From: Nitriliruptoraceae bacterium | GTDB lineage: Bacteria > Actinomycetota > Nitriliruptoria > Nitriliruptorales > Nitriliruptoraceae | DNA length: 64,000 bases | NCBI GenBank assembly: GCA_018401275.1 | Contig: JAGYKW010000001.1 | Location: forward strand, 248,001-312,000 | Reading direction: 5' to 3' | In this document: piece after piece, positions 45,145 to 54,932 of the stretch | Position numbering within the stretch: the stretch's first letter is position 1 | Layout: every line of letters starts with the position of its first letter | Made by a program: the position numbers and the translations under genes | Notes under the pieces: generated by a model | What the model saw: the letters and a program-made list of their open reading frames with translations, nothing else | Databases searched by the model: none | What the model was told of the DNA's origin: nothing

Positions 45145-47676
45145 TTGCAGACCGAGCGCTACGACCCGTCCTCCTTCGAGGAGCGCCTCGCGCAGCGCTG
45201 GGAGGCCGAGCGGACCTCGTCGCTGACGCCTCCGGCCGCGGACACGGAGCATCAGGGCGCGCTGGACACCTTCTACGCGCTCACGATGTTCCCCTACCCG
45301 TCGGGTGACCTGCACATGGGGCACGCGGAGATCTTCACGATCCACGACGCGCTGGTGCGGCATCTGCGCATGACCGGCCACCGGGTGCTCAACCCGATGG
45401 GCTGGGACGCGTTCGGGCTGCCGGCGGAGAACGCGGCCCGCCAGCGCGGCGCGGACCCGAAGGCCTGGACCTACGCGAACATCGAGGAGCAGCGGCGCAC
45501 GATCGTGCGGCTGGGCTACTCGTTCGACTGGGACACGGTGCTGCGCAGCTGCGACCCGGAGTACTACCGCTGGACGCAGTGGGTGTTCCTCGAGCTGTTC
45601 GACGCGGGCCTCGCCTACCGCCGCGAGGCGCTGGTGAACTGGGACCCGGTCGACCGCACGGTGCTCGCCAACGAGCAGGTCATCGACGGTCGCGGCGAGC
45701 GTTCGGGCGCGCTCGTCGAGCGCATCCCGCGCACGCAGTGGTTCTTCCGCATCACCCGCTACGCGGACGAGCTGCTGGACGGTCTGGACACGATCGACTG
45801 GCCGGACCGGGTCAAGAACGCCCAGCGCGCGTGGATCGGCCGCAGCGAGGGTGCGGAGGTCACGTTCACGACCGCCGACGACGGCACCGAGGTGCTCGTC
45901 TACACGACGCGTCCCGACACGCTCTACGGCGCCACCTACTTCGTGTTCGCACCGGAGCATCCGCTGGTCGTCGCGCGCATGGCCGGCGACGCCGACTACG
46001 ACGCGTTCCGCGAGGAGGTGTCGCGTCGCAGCGACGTCGAGCGGCTCAGCGGCTTCGGCGACGAGGAGGAGGCCGCAGGTGCGCGGCGCGCGAAGCGTGG
46101 CATGCGCCTGTCCTTCGACGTCGTCAACCCCGTCGACGGATCCGTGCTGCCCGCCTACGCGGCCGACTACGTGCTGATGGACTACGGCACCGGCGCGATC
46201 ATGGCGGTCCCGGCGCACGACCAGCGCGACCTCGACTTCGCCCGGCAGGAGGGCATCGAGGTCCGCGTCGTCATCGCACCCGACGACGGCAGCACGCTCG
46301 ACGCGGCCACGATGACCCAGGCGTGGTCGGGCGACGGCACGACGGTGAACTCCGGCCCCTACGACGGGCTGGCGTGGCCGGAGACGAAGCGGCGCATCAC
46401 CGCCGACCTCGAGGCGCAGGGCAAGGGCCGCGCGACGGTGAACTTCCGCCTGCGCGACTGGCTGATCTCGCGCCAGCGCTCCTGGGGTGCGCCGATCCCG
46501 ATCGTGCACTGCCCCGACTGCGGTCAGGTCGCGGTGCCGCGCGAGCAGCTGCCGGTGCGGCTGCCCGACGACCTCGACTTCACCGTGCCCGGCTCCCCGC
46601 TCGACCTGCACCCGACGTTCAAGCACGACGTCGTCTGCCCGGCGTGCGGCAACGAGGACGCGGTGCGCGACGTCGACACGATGGACACGTTCGTCGACTC
46701 GTCGTGGTACTTCCTGCGCTTCCTCGATCCGACCTCGGAGGTGCACGCCTGGCCGCGTGACGCCGCGACGCACTGGCTGCCCGTCGACCAGTACACGGGT
46801 GGCGTCGAGCACGCCATCCTGCACCTGCTCTACAGCCGCTTCTTCGTCAAGGCCCTGCGCGACCTCGGGCACCTGGCTGCCGACGAACCGTTCGCCCGCC
46901 TGCTCAACCAGGGTCAGGTCATCATGGGCGGCAAGGCGATGTCGAAGAGCCTGGGCAACCTCGTCGCACCCAAGGCCGTCTACGAGGAGTACGGGGCGGA
47001 CACGCTGCGCGCGACGATGCTGTTCGCCTCCGCGCCCGAGGACGACATCGACTGGGCGGACGTGTCACCGACCGGCATGCACAAGTGGCTCTCGCGCGTG
47101 TGGCGGCTCAGCGTCGAGCATCTCGCCCGGGTCGCGGAGTCGGGCGGTGCGGAGCGCGTCGCGTCGGGCGGCGAGGACGCGGAGCGTGCGCTCGACGTGC
47201 GGCGTGCGAGCGCCGTCGCCGTCGAGGCTGCGGGCCGCGAGTACGCGGCACGCAAGTACAACACGGCGATCGCCCGCATGATGGAGCTGACGAACACGCT
47301 CAACGACGTCCTGCGCACCGGTGAGGCCGCGCCCGTCGAGCGTGCCGTCGGCGAGTCGCTGCGCGCGCTGCTCCTGCTGCTCGCCCCGATCGCACCGTTC
47401 CTCACCGAGGAGCTGTGGGGACGCATGGGGGAGGCGGGATCGGTGCACGACCAGGCCTTCCCCGTCGCCGACCCTGCGCTGCTCGTGCGCGACGAGATCG
47501 AGGTGCCCGTCCAGGTCAACGGCAAGCTGCGCGGCCGGGTCGTCGTCGCACCCGGGACCGACCGTGATGCGCTCGAGGCGGCCGCCCGCATCGAGGTCGC
47601 CGCCCACCTGACCGGCGAGGTCATCAAGGTCGTCGTCGTGCCCGACCGCATGGTCAACCTGGTCGTGCGCGGCTGA
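45145..47676 (+). CDS. leuS: Leucyl-tRNA synthetase
   Basis: An 843-aa class I synthetase for tRNA-Leu. The HIGH motif is [14 protein letters not shown], the zinc-1 region has the [16 protein letters not shown] block, the editing site carries [12 protein letters not shown], and the KMSKS loop reads [13 protein letters not shown] 45145 is chosen as start because GGAG lies 5 bases before it and the family homology begins at once ([16 protein letters not shown]). ATG 45091 would add 18 residues and include the -10-like box. Confidence 0.95.
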   Translation: MQTERYDPSSFEERLAQRWEAERTSSLTPPAADTEHQGALDTFYALTMFPYPSGDLHMGHAEIFTIHDALVRHLRMTGHRVLNPMGWDAFGLPAENAARQRGADPKAWTYANIEEQRRTIVRLGYSFDWDTVLRSCDPEYYRWTQWVFLELFDAGLAYRREALVNWDPVDRTVLANEQVIDGRGERSGALVERIPRTQWFFRITRYADELLDGLDTIDWPDRVKNAQRAWIGRSEGAEVTFTTADDGTEVLVYTTRPDTLYGATYFVFAPEHPLVVARMAGDADYDAFREEVSRRSDVERLSGFGDEEEAAGARRAKRGMRLSFDVVNPVDGSVLPAYAADYVLMDYGTGAIMAVPAHDQRDLDFARQEGIEVRVVIAPDDGSTLDAATMTQAWSGDGTTVNSGPYDGLAWPETKRRITADLEAQGKGRATVNFRLRDWLISRQRSWGAPIPIVHCPDCGQVAVPREQLPVRLPDDLDFTVPGSPLDLHPTFKHDVVCPACGNEDAVRDVDTMDTFVDSSWYFLRFLDPTSEVHAWPRDAATHWLPVDQYTGGVEHAILHLLYSRFFVKALRDLGHLAADEPFARLLNQGQVIMGGKAMSKSLGNLVAPKAVYEEYGADTLRATMLFASAPEDDIDWADVSPTGMHKWLSRVWRLSVEHLARVAESGGAERVASGGEDAERALDVRRASAVAVEAAGREYAARKYNTAIARMMELTNTLNDVLRTGEAAPVERAVGESLRALLLLLAPIAPFLTEELWGRMGEAGSVHDQAFPVADPALLVRDEIEVPVQVNGKLRGRVVVAPGTDRDALEAAARIEVAAHLTGEVIKVVVVPDRMVNLVVRG

Positions 47677-47682
47677 CCCTGC

Positions 47683-47722
47683 GCGGTCCGGCCCGGTCCG
47701 CTGCGGTCCGGCCCGGTCCGCC
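47683..47722 (+). repeat. 20-bp tandem duplication upstream of comEA
   Basis: GCGGTCCGGCCCGGTCCGCT at 47683-47702 is followed by a copy that differs only in its last base at 47703-47722. The pair directly abuts the GGTTCTCCACAGG element. Each unit is itself built from GGTCCG and GGCCCG steps. Confidence 0.9.
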
Positions 47723-47723
47723 C

Positions 47724-47736
47724 GGTTCTCCACAGG
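47724..47736 (+). promoter_or_regulatory. GGTTCTCCACAGG element upstream of comEA
   Basis: The element ends 49 bases before ATG 47786. The same 13-mer ends exactly 49 bases before the ATG of the metallo-beta-lactamase lipoprotein gene, the other half of the split ComEC system. No TA(G/C)NNT box lies between element and start, so it may define a different promoter class or an activator site. Confidence 0.5.
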
Positions 47737-47785
47737 TCGCGCAGCAGCGCTTCCGTCGTGCGGTGGCGTGGGTGACGCTGCGCGC

Positions 47786-48829
47786 ATGATCGACGACCCT
47801 GAGCTCGACCCGGACCTCGATCCGGGAGCCGCACCGCGCACGCGGCGCGGCCGGCGGCGTGACGACCACTCCGACCGCCTCCCGTCCCGACCGCCGCGAG
47901 CGATCGAACTGGCCGGACGGGCCGAGCCGACGGAGCCGACGGAGCCTGCCGAGCCGGCCGAGCAGGTCGGACCCGGCTGGGGCGACCCGTTCGCGGACCT
48001 TGCGAGCCTCAGCGACCCCGAGGGGCGCGGCGCGGTCGTGTTCGATCCGTGGCCGGTCGACGATCCCGGCCTTGACCTCGAGGGCCCGGTGGGGGCTCGC
48101 GAGCCGGCCGCCGCGCCGAGGTCAGCGGCACGGCGCGGCCCGCTCCTGCTGACGCTGCTGCGACCGTGGTTCGATCCGCGGCCGGGCGAGCTGCGTGGGG
48201 CGATCCTGCTCCTCAGCGTCGGTCTGGCCGTGTCGTCGGCGCTGTGGTTCGACGCGTCGCGGCGCCCGCAGCTGCTGCTCGCAGCTGATCCGCCCGCTCC
48301 GCTGACCCAGCCGGCTGCCGGAGCCGGCGGGGCGCCACAGGGTCCGGGCCGTGCCGACGGCTCGGACGGCTGGGGGCTGTCCGCGGACGCGGCCGTGCCG
48401 CGCGGACCGGTCGTGCACGTCAGCGGCGCGGTCGAACGGCCCGGTGTCGTCACCGTCGCCGACCGGGCGCGCGTCGCGGACGCGATCGACGCGGTCGGGG
48501 GAGCGATGCCCGATGCGCAGCTCGACCGGCTCAACCTCGCCCGCATCGTCGAGGACGGGGAACGCATCCACGTCCCGCGGGTCGGTGAGGACGCGCCGCC
48601 GCCCGACGAGCCGGCCTCCCGCGGCGTGCTCGCCGACGGCCGCATCGACCTCAACGCCGCCAGCCAGGCGGAGCTCGAGACCCTTCCCGGTGTCGGACCG
48701 GCCCGCGCGCAGGCGATCATCGCGGAGCGCGAGGCCCGACCCTTCCGCGTCCCTGGCGACCTCCGCCGCGTGCCCGGGATCGGTGAGGTGACGTTCCAGC
48801 GGCTCGCGCCGTTGGTCGCCGTGCGGTGA
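47786..48829 (+). CDS. comEA: ComEA, competence DNA-binding protein
   Basis: A 347-aa protein that binds incoming double-stranded DNA outside the membrane. A long cytoplasmic, Pro/Asp/Glu-rich segment of about 130 residues precedes one transmembrane helix (GAILLLSVGLAVSSALWF). Outside are an SLBB-type segment (VVHVSGAVERPGVVTVADRARVADAI) and the double helix-hairpin-helix LNAASQAELETLPGVGPARAQAIIAER. The long cytoplasmic part is typical of actinobacterial ComEA. It overlaps comEC by GTGA. Confidence 0.93.
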   Translation: MIDDPELDPDLDPGAAPRTRRGRRRDDHSDRLPSRPPRAIELAGRAEPTEPTEPAEPAEQVGPGWGDPFADLASLSDPEGRGAVVFDPWPVDDPGLDLEGPVGAREPAAAPRSAARRGPLLLTLLRPWFDPRPGELRGAILLLSVGLAVSSALWFDASRRPQLLLAADPPAPLTQPAAGAGGAPQGPGRADGSDGWGLSADAAVPRGPVVHVSGAVERPGVVTVADRARVADAIDAVGGAMPDAQLDRLNLARIVEDGERIHVPRVGEDAPPPDEPASRGVLADGRIDLNAASQAELETLPGVGPARAQAIIAEREARPFRVPGDLRRVPGIGEVTFQRLAPLVAVR

Positions 48830-50352
48830 GCGTCGGCGGGCCGCCGCTCGACCCTGATGACGTCGTCCCTGCACCTGCGGCGGAGATCCTCGGCCCGCTC
48901 GGGCTGCTCGCCCCTGTCGGGCTGGTCGCGGGCCGTGGGGTCGCGGTGCTCCACGACGCCGGGCTCACGCGCGTGCTCGCCCTGCCCGTCGCGCTGCTGG
49001 CCGGCGCGACGCTGCTGCTCAGCGTGCTCGCCCTGCGTGCGGGGCGCGAGCGGACGGCCGCGGCCAGCGTGCTGCTGGCGATGGTGCTCGTCACGTCGGC
49101 CGGCGTCCTGCTGCGGCTCGACACGTTCGAACGCGGGCTCGTGCCGGCCCTCGTGGACCGCGGTGGCACGGCCGACATGGAGGTGAGGGTGGCCGCCGAG
49201 CCGCGCAAGGGGACGCTCGGCTGGCAGACCGTGCTGGTCGTCGCGGCGGTCGACGGGGTGGCGACCCGCGAGCGCGTGGCAGCGGTGCTCGAGACCGCAC
49301 CGGCGCTGGGCGATCGGCTGCGCATCGTGGCGAGCGTGCGTCCGCTGCCCGACGGCGGCTACGGACGCTGGCTCACCCAGGCGCATGCGGTCGCGCTGCT
49401 CGACGTGCGCGAGATCGAGGTCGTGGGGCGTCCCGGAGGGCTGAGCCGTGCCAGCGAGCACGTCCGCCAGCGCATCCGCACGGCAGCCACGCGGCACCTG
49501 AGCGAGGCGAACGGCGGGCTGCTCGTCGGCTTCGTCACGGGCGACACGCGCCTGCTGCCCGACGTGGCCGGTGACGCGATGCAGGCGACCGGGCTGAGCC
49601 ACCTGACCGCGGTGTCGGGTTCGAACACGGCCATCCTGCTGACGGGCGTCGCTGGCCTGCTGAGCCTGCTGCGGGTCGGGGCGCGGCTGCGCTGGAGCGT
49701 GCTGGCGCTGACCGTGCCGTGGTTCGCGTTCCTCACGCGCCTCGAGCCGAGCGTGCTGCGTGCGGGCACGATGGCGCTGCTCGTCATCGCCGCGGCCGTG
49801 CATGGCGTCGCGCGCGACGCACGGCACCTGCTCGCCGGCGCCGTGCTCCTGCTCGTGCTCATCGACCCGATGCTGACGTGGTCGCTCGGACTGATGCTCT
49901 CCGCCGGCGCGACGCTCGGCGTGCTCGTCGTCGCGCCCGTGATCACCCGTCGACTCGAGCGCCGTCTGCCCCGCGCCGTCGCAGGGCTGCTCGGCATCAC
50001 GCTGGGCGCGCAGCTCGCCGTCTCACCCGTGCTGCTGCTGAGCTTCGGAACCATCGAGTGGGTCTCGGTGCCGGCGAACCTGCTGGCGGTCCCGGTCGCA
50101 GCGATCGGCGCGACCATCGCATTCGTCGGCAGCGCGGTCGCGCTCGTCCATCTCGGCGCCGCCTCGAGCGTGTTCGCGCTCGCCGGGCCGGCGGCCGCGT
50201 CCGTGCTGTGGGTGGCACGCGTCGGCGCGCGCTTCACGGGTGGCCCGACGCTGCCGGAGTCGCCCCTGCTGCGAGCAGCGAGCGTCGCGGTCCTCGGGAT
50301 GCTCGCGGTCGCGGTCAGGCGAGTCCGCTGGCGGACCCGCAGCACGCAGTGA
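48826..50352 (+). CDS. comEC: ComEC/Rec2 DNA channel, without its metallo-beta-lactamase domain
   Basis: A 508-aa polytopic protein. The OB-like external domain (about 115-195) and the competence domain are present, with GFVTGDTRLLPDVAGDAMQATGLSHLTAVSGSNTAIL as the hallmark. It stops soon after the last membrane helices. The C-terminal metallo-beta-lactamase domain, some 250-300 residues in most Gram-positive ComEC proteins, is missing here. A stand-alone lipoprotein of that fold lies 12 kb downstream, before holA. The start GTG 48826 overlaps the comEA stop. The protein imports single-stranded DNA. Confidence 0.92.
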   Translation: MSVGGPPLDPDDVVPAPAAEILGPLGLLAPVGLVAGRGVAVLHDAGLTRVLALPVALLAGATLLLSVLALRAGRERTAAASVLLAMVLVTSAGVLLRLDTFERGLVPALVDRGGTADMEVRVAAEPRKGTLGWQTVLVVAAVDGVATRERVAAVLETAPALGDRLRIVASVRPLPDGGYGRWLTQAHAVALLDVREIEVVGRPGGLSRASEHVRQRIRTAATRHLSEANGGLLVGFVTGDTRLLPDVAGDAMQATGLSHLTAVSGSNTAILLTGVAGLLSLLRVGARLRWSVLALTVPWFAFLTRLEPSVLRAGTMALLVIAAAVHGVARDARHLLAGAVLLLVLIDPMLTWSLGLMLSAGATLGVLVVAPVITRRLERRLPRAVAGLLGITLGAQLAVSPVLLLSFGTIEWVSVPANLLAVPVAAIGATIAFVGSAVALVHLGAASSVFALAGPAAASVLWVARVGARFTGGPTLPESPLLRAASVAVLGMLAVAVRRVRWRTRSTQ

Positions 50353-50488
50353 ACGCTCGCGCGCCCAAGAGCGGCGGTAACGGGGCGCCAGAGTTCTCGA
50401 GAGGCAACCCCAGCGATTCCTCTTCAGCTGGCCGCCCGACAGCGCTGGGGATGGTGGATGGTGGCCTGCGGTCGTGAGCGAAGCGCTG

Positions 50489-50571
50489 TATATTCCGCCC
50501 ATCTTCGGGTTGCCCCGCCTAGGCCTTGAGTCGCATCCTCGTTCCTGGGCGGGTCGACCCGAGAGCCTCCC
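50489..50571 (+). promoter_or_regulatory. Leader of surface gene 1, shared with surface gene 3
   Basis: A TATATT -10-like box at 50489-50494 is followed by a leader with CATCTTCGGGT, GGCCTTGAGTCGCATC and GAGAGCCTCCCATG. The same blocks occur before surface gene 3 at 54860-54935. Surface genes 2 and 4 share a different leader, so two promoter-leader types alternate in the island. The block before it, 50353-50488, contains nothing I can assign. Confidence 0.45.
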
Positions 50572-51780
50572 ATGTCACGCACTGTCGTTCGCCCGCTGTT
50601 CCCTGTGTTCGATACATCGTCGCGTCGGCACGTCCGGGCTTCGCACCTCCCATCGACGGGCCCCCGGCAGCTCATGGCGGGCACTCTCGGCGCTGCCCTG
50701 ATCGCACTGATGGTCGTCGCCGCAGTGACGCTCGGTGTGCCAGCATCGCCAGCATCGGCCACAACCACGACCGAAAACTGCACGACAGCCGGAAGTCCGA
50801 CAGGCACGTTTACGATCGTCAACAATGTTGTGACCAGTAGTGACGGGTGCACAGGCACGGCTGACCATCCCAGCGATGGTGACATCGATTGGAAATGTGG
50901 CCTTCAAGAACAGTTCATTGATGTTGGTGACGTTCACAGCGGACTCCGCGTTGCGGACAATCCTCTACGGGGCCTTTGATGGTTCGGGTCTGACGTCAAT
51001 CCAGATTCCGAAGTCGGTCACGTCGATTGGAACATTTGCGTTCGCATCAACCTCTGCCTTGGTGTCGGTAACCTTCGAATCGAACTCAGAGTTGCTGACA
51101 ATCGGTGAGGGCGCTTTCACAAACACGGGACTGCGGTCAGTCGTTATCCCGCAGTCGGTGACCACGATCGGAGTTATGCCTTCAAGGACAATGGCTCTCT
51201 GACGTCTGTGCGGTTCGAGGGCGACGAACCCACAGTCCTTTTTGGTGCACAAGTCTTCGATAATGCTGGGCCTGGCGTGACGTTCACGGTCGGTCTCATG
51301 GCGACGTTCTCGGTCGACTCAGACGGATTCTGGAAGGGTCTCTTCCTGGTGCGCGCTGCTGCCCCCTCTGTCCCGGTCGCTGCTGCATCCGACCCGGTCG
51401 GTCCGGTGCTCGCCTGCATGCCGGGAGGCCCACCGGCCGTGGGTGCGCTGGTGACCTGCACGGTCACGGGTGGTGATGCGGGCATCGACATCCTGTGGCG
51501 TGCCGCCTACAACCCGGTGATCGCTGAGGCTGGCGTGACGCTCGACGCGGCGGGTGCAGGGACGTTCAGCTTCGTCGTGCCTGCGGCGGCGTTCGGGCAG
51601 CCGATCACGGTCGAGCTGGTGGACTGGGCAGCACCCGTGTCGCTCGGGGTGTCGGGCGGTCCGGTGCCGACGTCGGTTCCTTCGGGTGAGGGTCCGGTGC
51701 CGGTGTGGCCGCTCGGGCTGCTCGCACTCGCGGGCGTGCTGGTGCTGCGTCGCCGTGCGTTCGGGCCTGCCGGAGGCTGA
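50572..51780 (+). pseudogene. Surface gene 1: BspA-like leucine-rich-repeat protein, frameshifted
   Basis: The frame opens at ATG 50572 with a signal peptide (LIALMVVAAVTLGVPASPASA), then TGTFTIVNNVVTS. An extra G near 50860 moves the reading to the second frame, which carries LRR_5 repeats such as VTSIGTFAFASTSALVSVTFESNS. A missing base near 51173 restores the first frame, which ends with the shared GIDILWRAAYNPVIAEAGVTLD module and the anchor PVWPLGLLALAGVLVLRRR. Without the two indels it would be a secreted protein of about 402 aa. Decay and sequencing error are both possible. Confidence 0.8.
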
Positions 51781-51799
51781 CGACGTTCGTCTGTCTCGC

Positions 51800-52101
51800 A
51801 GGTGCCCGTCGGGAGCGTTCCGGCGGGCACTGGCAGGCGCACGCGCAGGGCCCGCCCGTCCTGCTGATCGTCCTGCTGGTCCTGCTGCGCACGGGTGCGT
51901 GCCCGGGGAGTGTGCGCAGCGTCGGGTCGCGTCCCTAGGCGCCCCGTTCTGATTGACGGCTCCCGGTGTCGGGCGGTTCGTCTGCAGATGTGCTGGAAGC
52001 GAAGGGCGTGCCCGATCCCTTCGGATCGGTGAGTGCTGCGCCTGGTCGGGTTCGGGTGTGGCGTGTGGCGGGTGGCGTGTGGTGTCGCACTAGTACGACA
52101 C
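51800..52101 (+). repeat. Inter-cassette spacer, copy 1
   Basis: This gene-free stretch starts with a hairpin (GTGCCCG at 51802-51808 with CGGGCAC at 51824-51830), which can end transcription of surface gene 1. A degenerate copy of the 5' end of the metallo-beta-lactamase gene follows (CCCGTCCTGCTGATCGTCCT, then a GTGCGCAGCG block and a decayed CCGTTC-TGA-CGGC block). It ends in the palindrome at 52082-52101. Copies of the same arrangement are at 54517, 56427 and 59440. Confidence 0.7.
52082..52101 (+). promoter_or_regulatory. Palindromic operator candidate before surface gene 2
   Basis: GTGTCGcACTAGTaCGACAC is a 20-bp palindrome with one mismatched pair. Its right end touches TTGCGG (52102-52107), which is followed after 16 bases by TAGCCG (52124-52129), so the palindrome sits immediately upstream of a likely -35 box. 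A class II activator site of a NarL-type regulator would lie there. A further CCGTAG-CTACGG inverted repeat overlaps the -10 region. Confidence 0.6.
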
Positions 52102-52209
52102 TTGCGGTGCGAAGGGTGCGCCGTAGCCGTTGAGCACTACGGTCGTCCGCGTCGTTGATAGGGGCTTCTCCGAGGCATCCAAGGCGGCCTGACCGTGTCA
52201 GGAGCCGTC

Positions 52210-54497
52210 ATGTCACGGATCTCTCGAACACTCAGCGTGGTCTGCTGCACCGCTGTCATCGCCGCAGTGACGGTGAGTGTGCTGGCAGCACCAGCATCGG
52301 CCACCACCACGACCGTCGACTGCACGACAGGCGGGGCGAAGACAGGAACATTCACGATCACTGTCGCCAGCGACCCGGCGTCCACTGTTGTGACCGGGCA
52401 TGACGGGTGCAAAGGTGCCGTGATCATCCCGGATGGGGTCACGTCAATCGGGGATGACGCGTTCAACGCTGCGGAAGTGACGTCGATTGTGATCCCGGAT
52501 TCGGTGACGTCAATCGGGGGGCAAGCGTTTTTTGAATCGGCTCTGACATCAGTGACGTTCGAAGGCGATGCTCCCGATGTTGGGACAGATGCTTTTGGAG
52601 ATGTTGCGGATGGCGCGACGGTCAACATCGGTTATGCGGCGGTCGGGTTCGGTGTGGCCGACACTTGGAACGGTCTTATTGTTGTTCGAGCGCTGGAAGC
52701 GTTGACGCCAGACATCGGTACGCCGGTGCCGACGGCATGTGGGTTCACAGTGAGCGTGAAGAACTATGACAGCGCTTACACATGGGACACGGTGCTGGGC
52801 GTCGGATCGCTGATGCCGGGCGTCGCGTCGCCTCCGACGTGGGGCGGGGCAGTGACAGGTCTTGCGCCTGGTCAGGAGGTGACGCTGAGGGTGACCACGA
52901 CGCGTGCCGGGTCCGACTCGGGTTCAGCGGAAGTGACGGGTAGGGCGTTGAGTGCGGAGGCTGCGCCGGAGGCTGCGCCAGGAGATGGTGCGATTGCGGG
53001 TGCAGCTGGTGACGAATCAGGGTCATCGGTGGCGTTGTCCGCTGACGGTCTCACCATGGCCATCGGCGCCCCCGCGGCGAACGACGATGCGGGGCTCGTG
53101 CGCATCTACCGGTGGAACGGCAGCGACTGGGTTCAGCGTGGTTCTGACATCGTGGGGGATGCCGACGACGACGAGTTGGGACGGTCGGTGGCGTTGTCGG
53201 CTGACGGTCTCAGCGTGGCCATCGGTGCCCCGGGGCGAACTCAAGACGGGGCTCGTGCGCATCTACCAGTGGTGCAGCAGCGAATGGGTTCAGCGTGGTG
53301 GCGACATCGACGGCACGGCCGGAGGCGCTTGGTCAGGCTCGTCAGTGGCGCTATCTGATGACGGCCTGACCGTGGCCATCGGCGCCCCGAGAACGAGACA
53401 GGAACTCATGAAGGAGCGCGTGCGCGTCTTCCGGTATGACGGGAGCAACTGGGATCACCGTGGTGGCGACATCGTGGGCATAGCCAACGACTATTTGGGC
53501 TCCTCGGTGGCGTTGTCCGCCGATGGGAACACCGTGGCCATCGGCGCTCCCGAGGCGAACTCCCTTGCGGGGTATGTGCGCGTCCTCCAGTACGACGCGG
53601 GCGGTAGCGCCTGGGTTGCGCGTGGCTCCGACATCGACGGCGGGGCGGGCGACGTATTGGGCGTCTCGGTGGCGTTGTCCGCCGATGGGAACACCATGGC
53701 CATCGGCGCTCCCGAGGCGAACGCGGCGAAAGGGTATGTGCGCGTCCTCCAGTACGACGCGGGCGGCAGCGTCTGGGTTTTGCGTGGCTCCGACATCGAC
53801 GGCGGGGCGGGCGACTATTTGGGCCTCTCGGTGGCGTTGTCCGCCGATGGGAACACCATGGCCATCGGCGCCCCCCCCGATGCATACGACGTCGCGGGAT
53901 ATGTGCGCGTCCTCGAGTACGACGCGGGCGGCAGCACCTGGGTCCAGCGTGGTTCTGACATCGTGGGCGGAGCCGCCGACGACGAGTGGGCTTCTCGGTG
54001 GCGCTGTCCGCCGACGGTCTCACCATGGCCATCGGCGCTCCCGAAGCGAACTCCAAGGCTGGGTACGTTCGCGTTGTGGCCTTCGTTCTTGACGATGCCG
54101 GCGCGGAGGTGCCGTCGTCGTCTCCTTCGGTGTCGTGCGTGCCGTCCTTCCCGGTACCAGGTGGGCAGGTGACGTGCACGGTCACGGGTGGTGATGCGGG
54201 ATCGAGATCCTGTGGCGTGCCGCCTACAACCCGGTGATCGCTGAGGCCGGGGTGACGCTCGATGCGGATGGGACGGGCACGTTCTCCTTCATGGTCCCGG
54301 CTGCGGCGCTCGGTGAGGTGCTGACCGTCGAGCTCGTCGGGTGGGCAGCTCCGGTGTCGCTGGGTATGTCGGGTGGTCCGGTGCCGACGTCGGTGCCTTC
54401 GGGTGAGGGTCCGGTGCCGGTGTGGCCGCTCGGGCTGCTCGCACTGGCGGGCGTGCTGGTGCTGCGTCGCCGTGCGTTCGGGCCTGCCGGAGGCTGA
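52210..54497 (+). pseudogene. Surface gene 2: LRR plus seven-repeat propeller protein, frameshifted
   Basis: ATG 52210 has GGAG 5 bases before it. Order: signal peptide (SVVCCTAVIAAVTVSVLAAPASA), LRR_5 repeats (VTSIGDDAFNAAEVTSIVIP), an Fn3-like domain ending VTLRVTTTRAGSDSGSAEVTG, then seven units of the type SVALSADGNTMAIGAPEAN-GYVRV-YD-W-RGSDI, an integrin-alpha-like seven-bladed propeller. The GIDILW module and the PVWPLGLLALAGVLVLRRR anchor close it. The frame changes near 53235, 53985 and 54202; the last lacks one base against its paralogues. Intact, it would be about 760 aa. It is probably a surface adhesin or receptor. Confidence 0.8.
53511..53996 (+). repeat. 162-bp tandem repeats encoding propeller blades 4-6
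   Basis: CGTTGTCCGC occurs at 53511, 53673 and 53835, an exact 162-base period. The three units are nearly identical over long stretches, whereas blades 1-3 and 7 are more diverged. This points to recent amplification in the middle of the propeller. Each unit encodes 54 residues. Confidence 0.9.
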
Positions 54498-54516
54498 CGA
54501 CGTTCGATTGTTTCGC

Positions 54517-54816
54517 AGGTGCCCGTCGGGAGCGTTCCGGCGGGCACTGGCAGGCCCACGCGCAGGGCCCGCCCGTCCTGCTGATCGTCCTGCTGGTCCT
54601 GCTGCACATGGGTACCTGCCCGGGGAGGGTGCGCAGCAACAGGGACGCGGCCGCAGGCGACCCGTTCAGATTGACGGCTCCCGGTGTCGGGCGGTCAACG
54701 TTGAGATGCGCGGGAGGCGCAGGATGTGGTTGATGTCATCAGGTCGGTCGGGGCTGCGCCCGGTGAGGGAGCGGGGTGGGCGCGTGGCGCCAAGTGTCGC
54801 ACCAGTACGACACTTG
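54517..54816 (+). repeat. Inter-cassette spacer, copy 2
   Basis: A hairpin (GTGCCCG at 54519-54525 with CGGGCAC at 54541-54547) is followed by a remnant of the metallo-beta-lactamase 5' end and a unique-looking decayed part, ending with a palindrome at 54791-54816. Its length of about 300 bases matches copy 1. Positions 54817-54932 are the leader of surface gene 3. Confidence 0.7.
54791..54816 (+). promoter_or_regulatory. Palindromic operator candidate before surface gene 3
   Basis: CAAGTGTCG (54791-54799) and CGACACTTG (54808-54816) form perfect 9-base arms around CACCAGTA. This is the longest-armed copy. The right arm contains the TTG of a possible -35 box (TTGCAG, 54814-54819); the -10 position reads CAACTG and looks decayed. 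Confidence 0.6.
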
Positions 54817-54932
54817 CAGCGCAAAGAGTGCGCCGCAACTGCCGGGCAGTCATGCGTGACACATCTTCGGGTCGAGCGTCTGGGCCTTGGGTCGCATCAG
54901 TGTGTCCAGACGGCACGGACCGAGAGACTCGC

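Noticed and set aside
53500-54000. CRISPR-like regular repeats
   Set aside because: The period is 162 bp, the repeats are protein-coding propeller blades, and there are no short unique spacers or cas genes.
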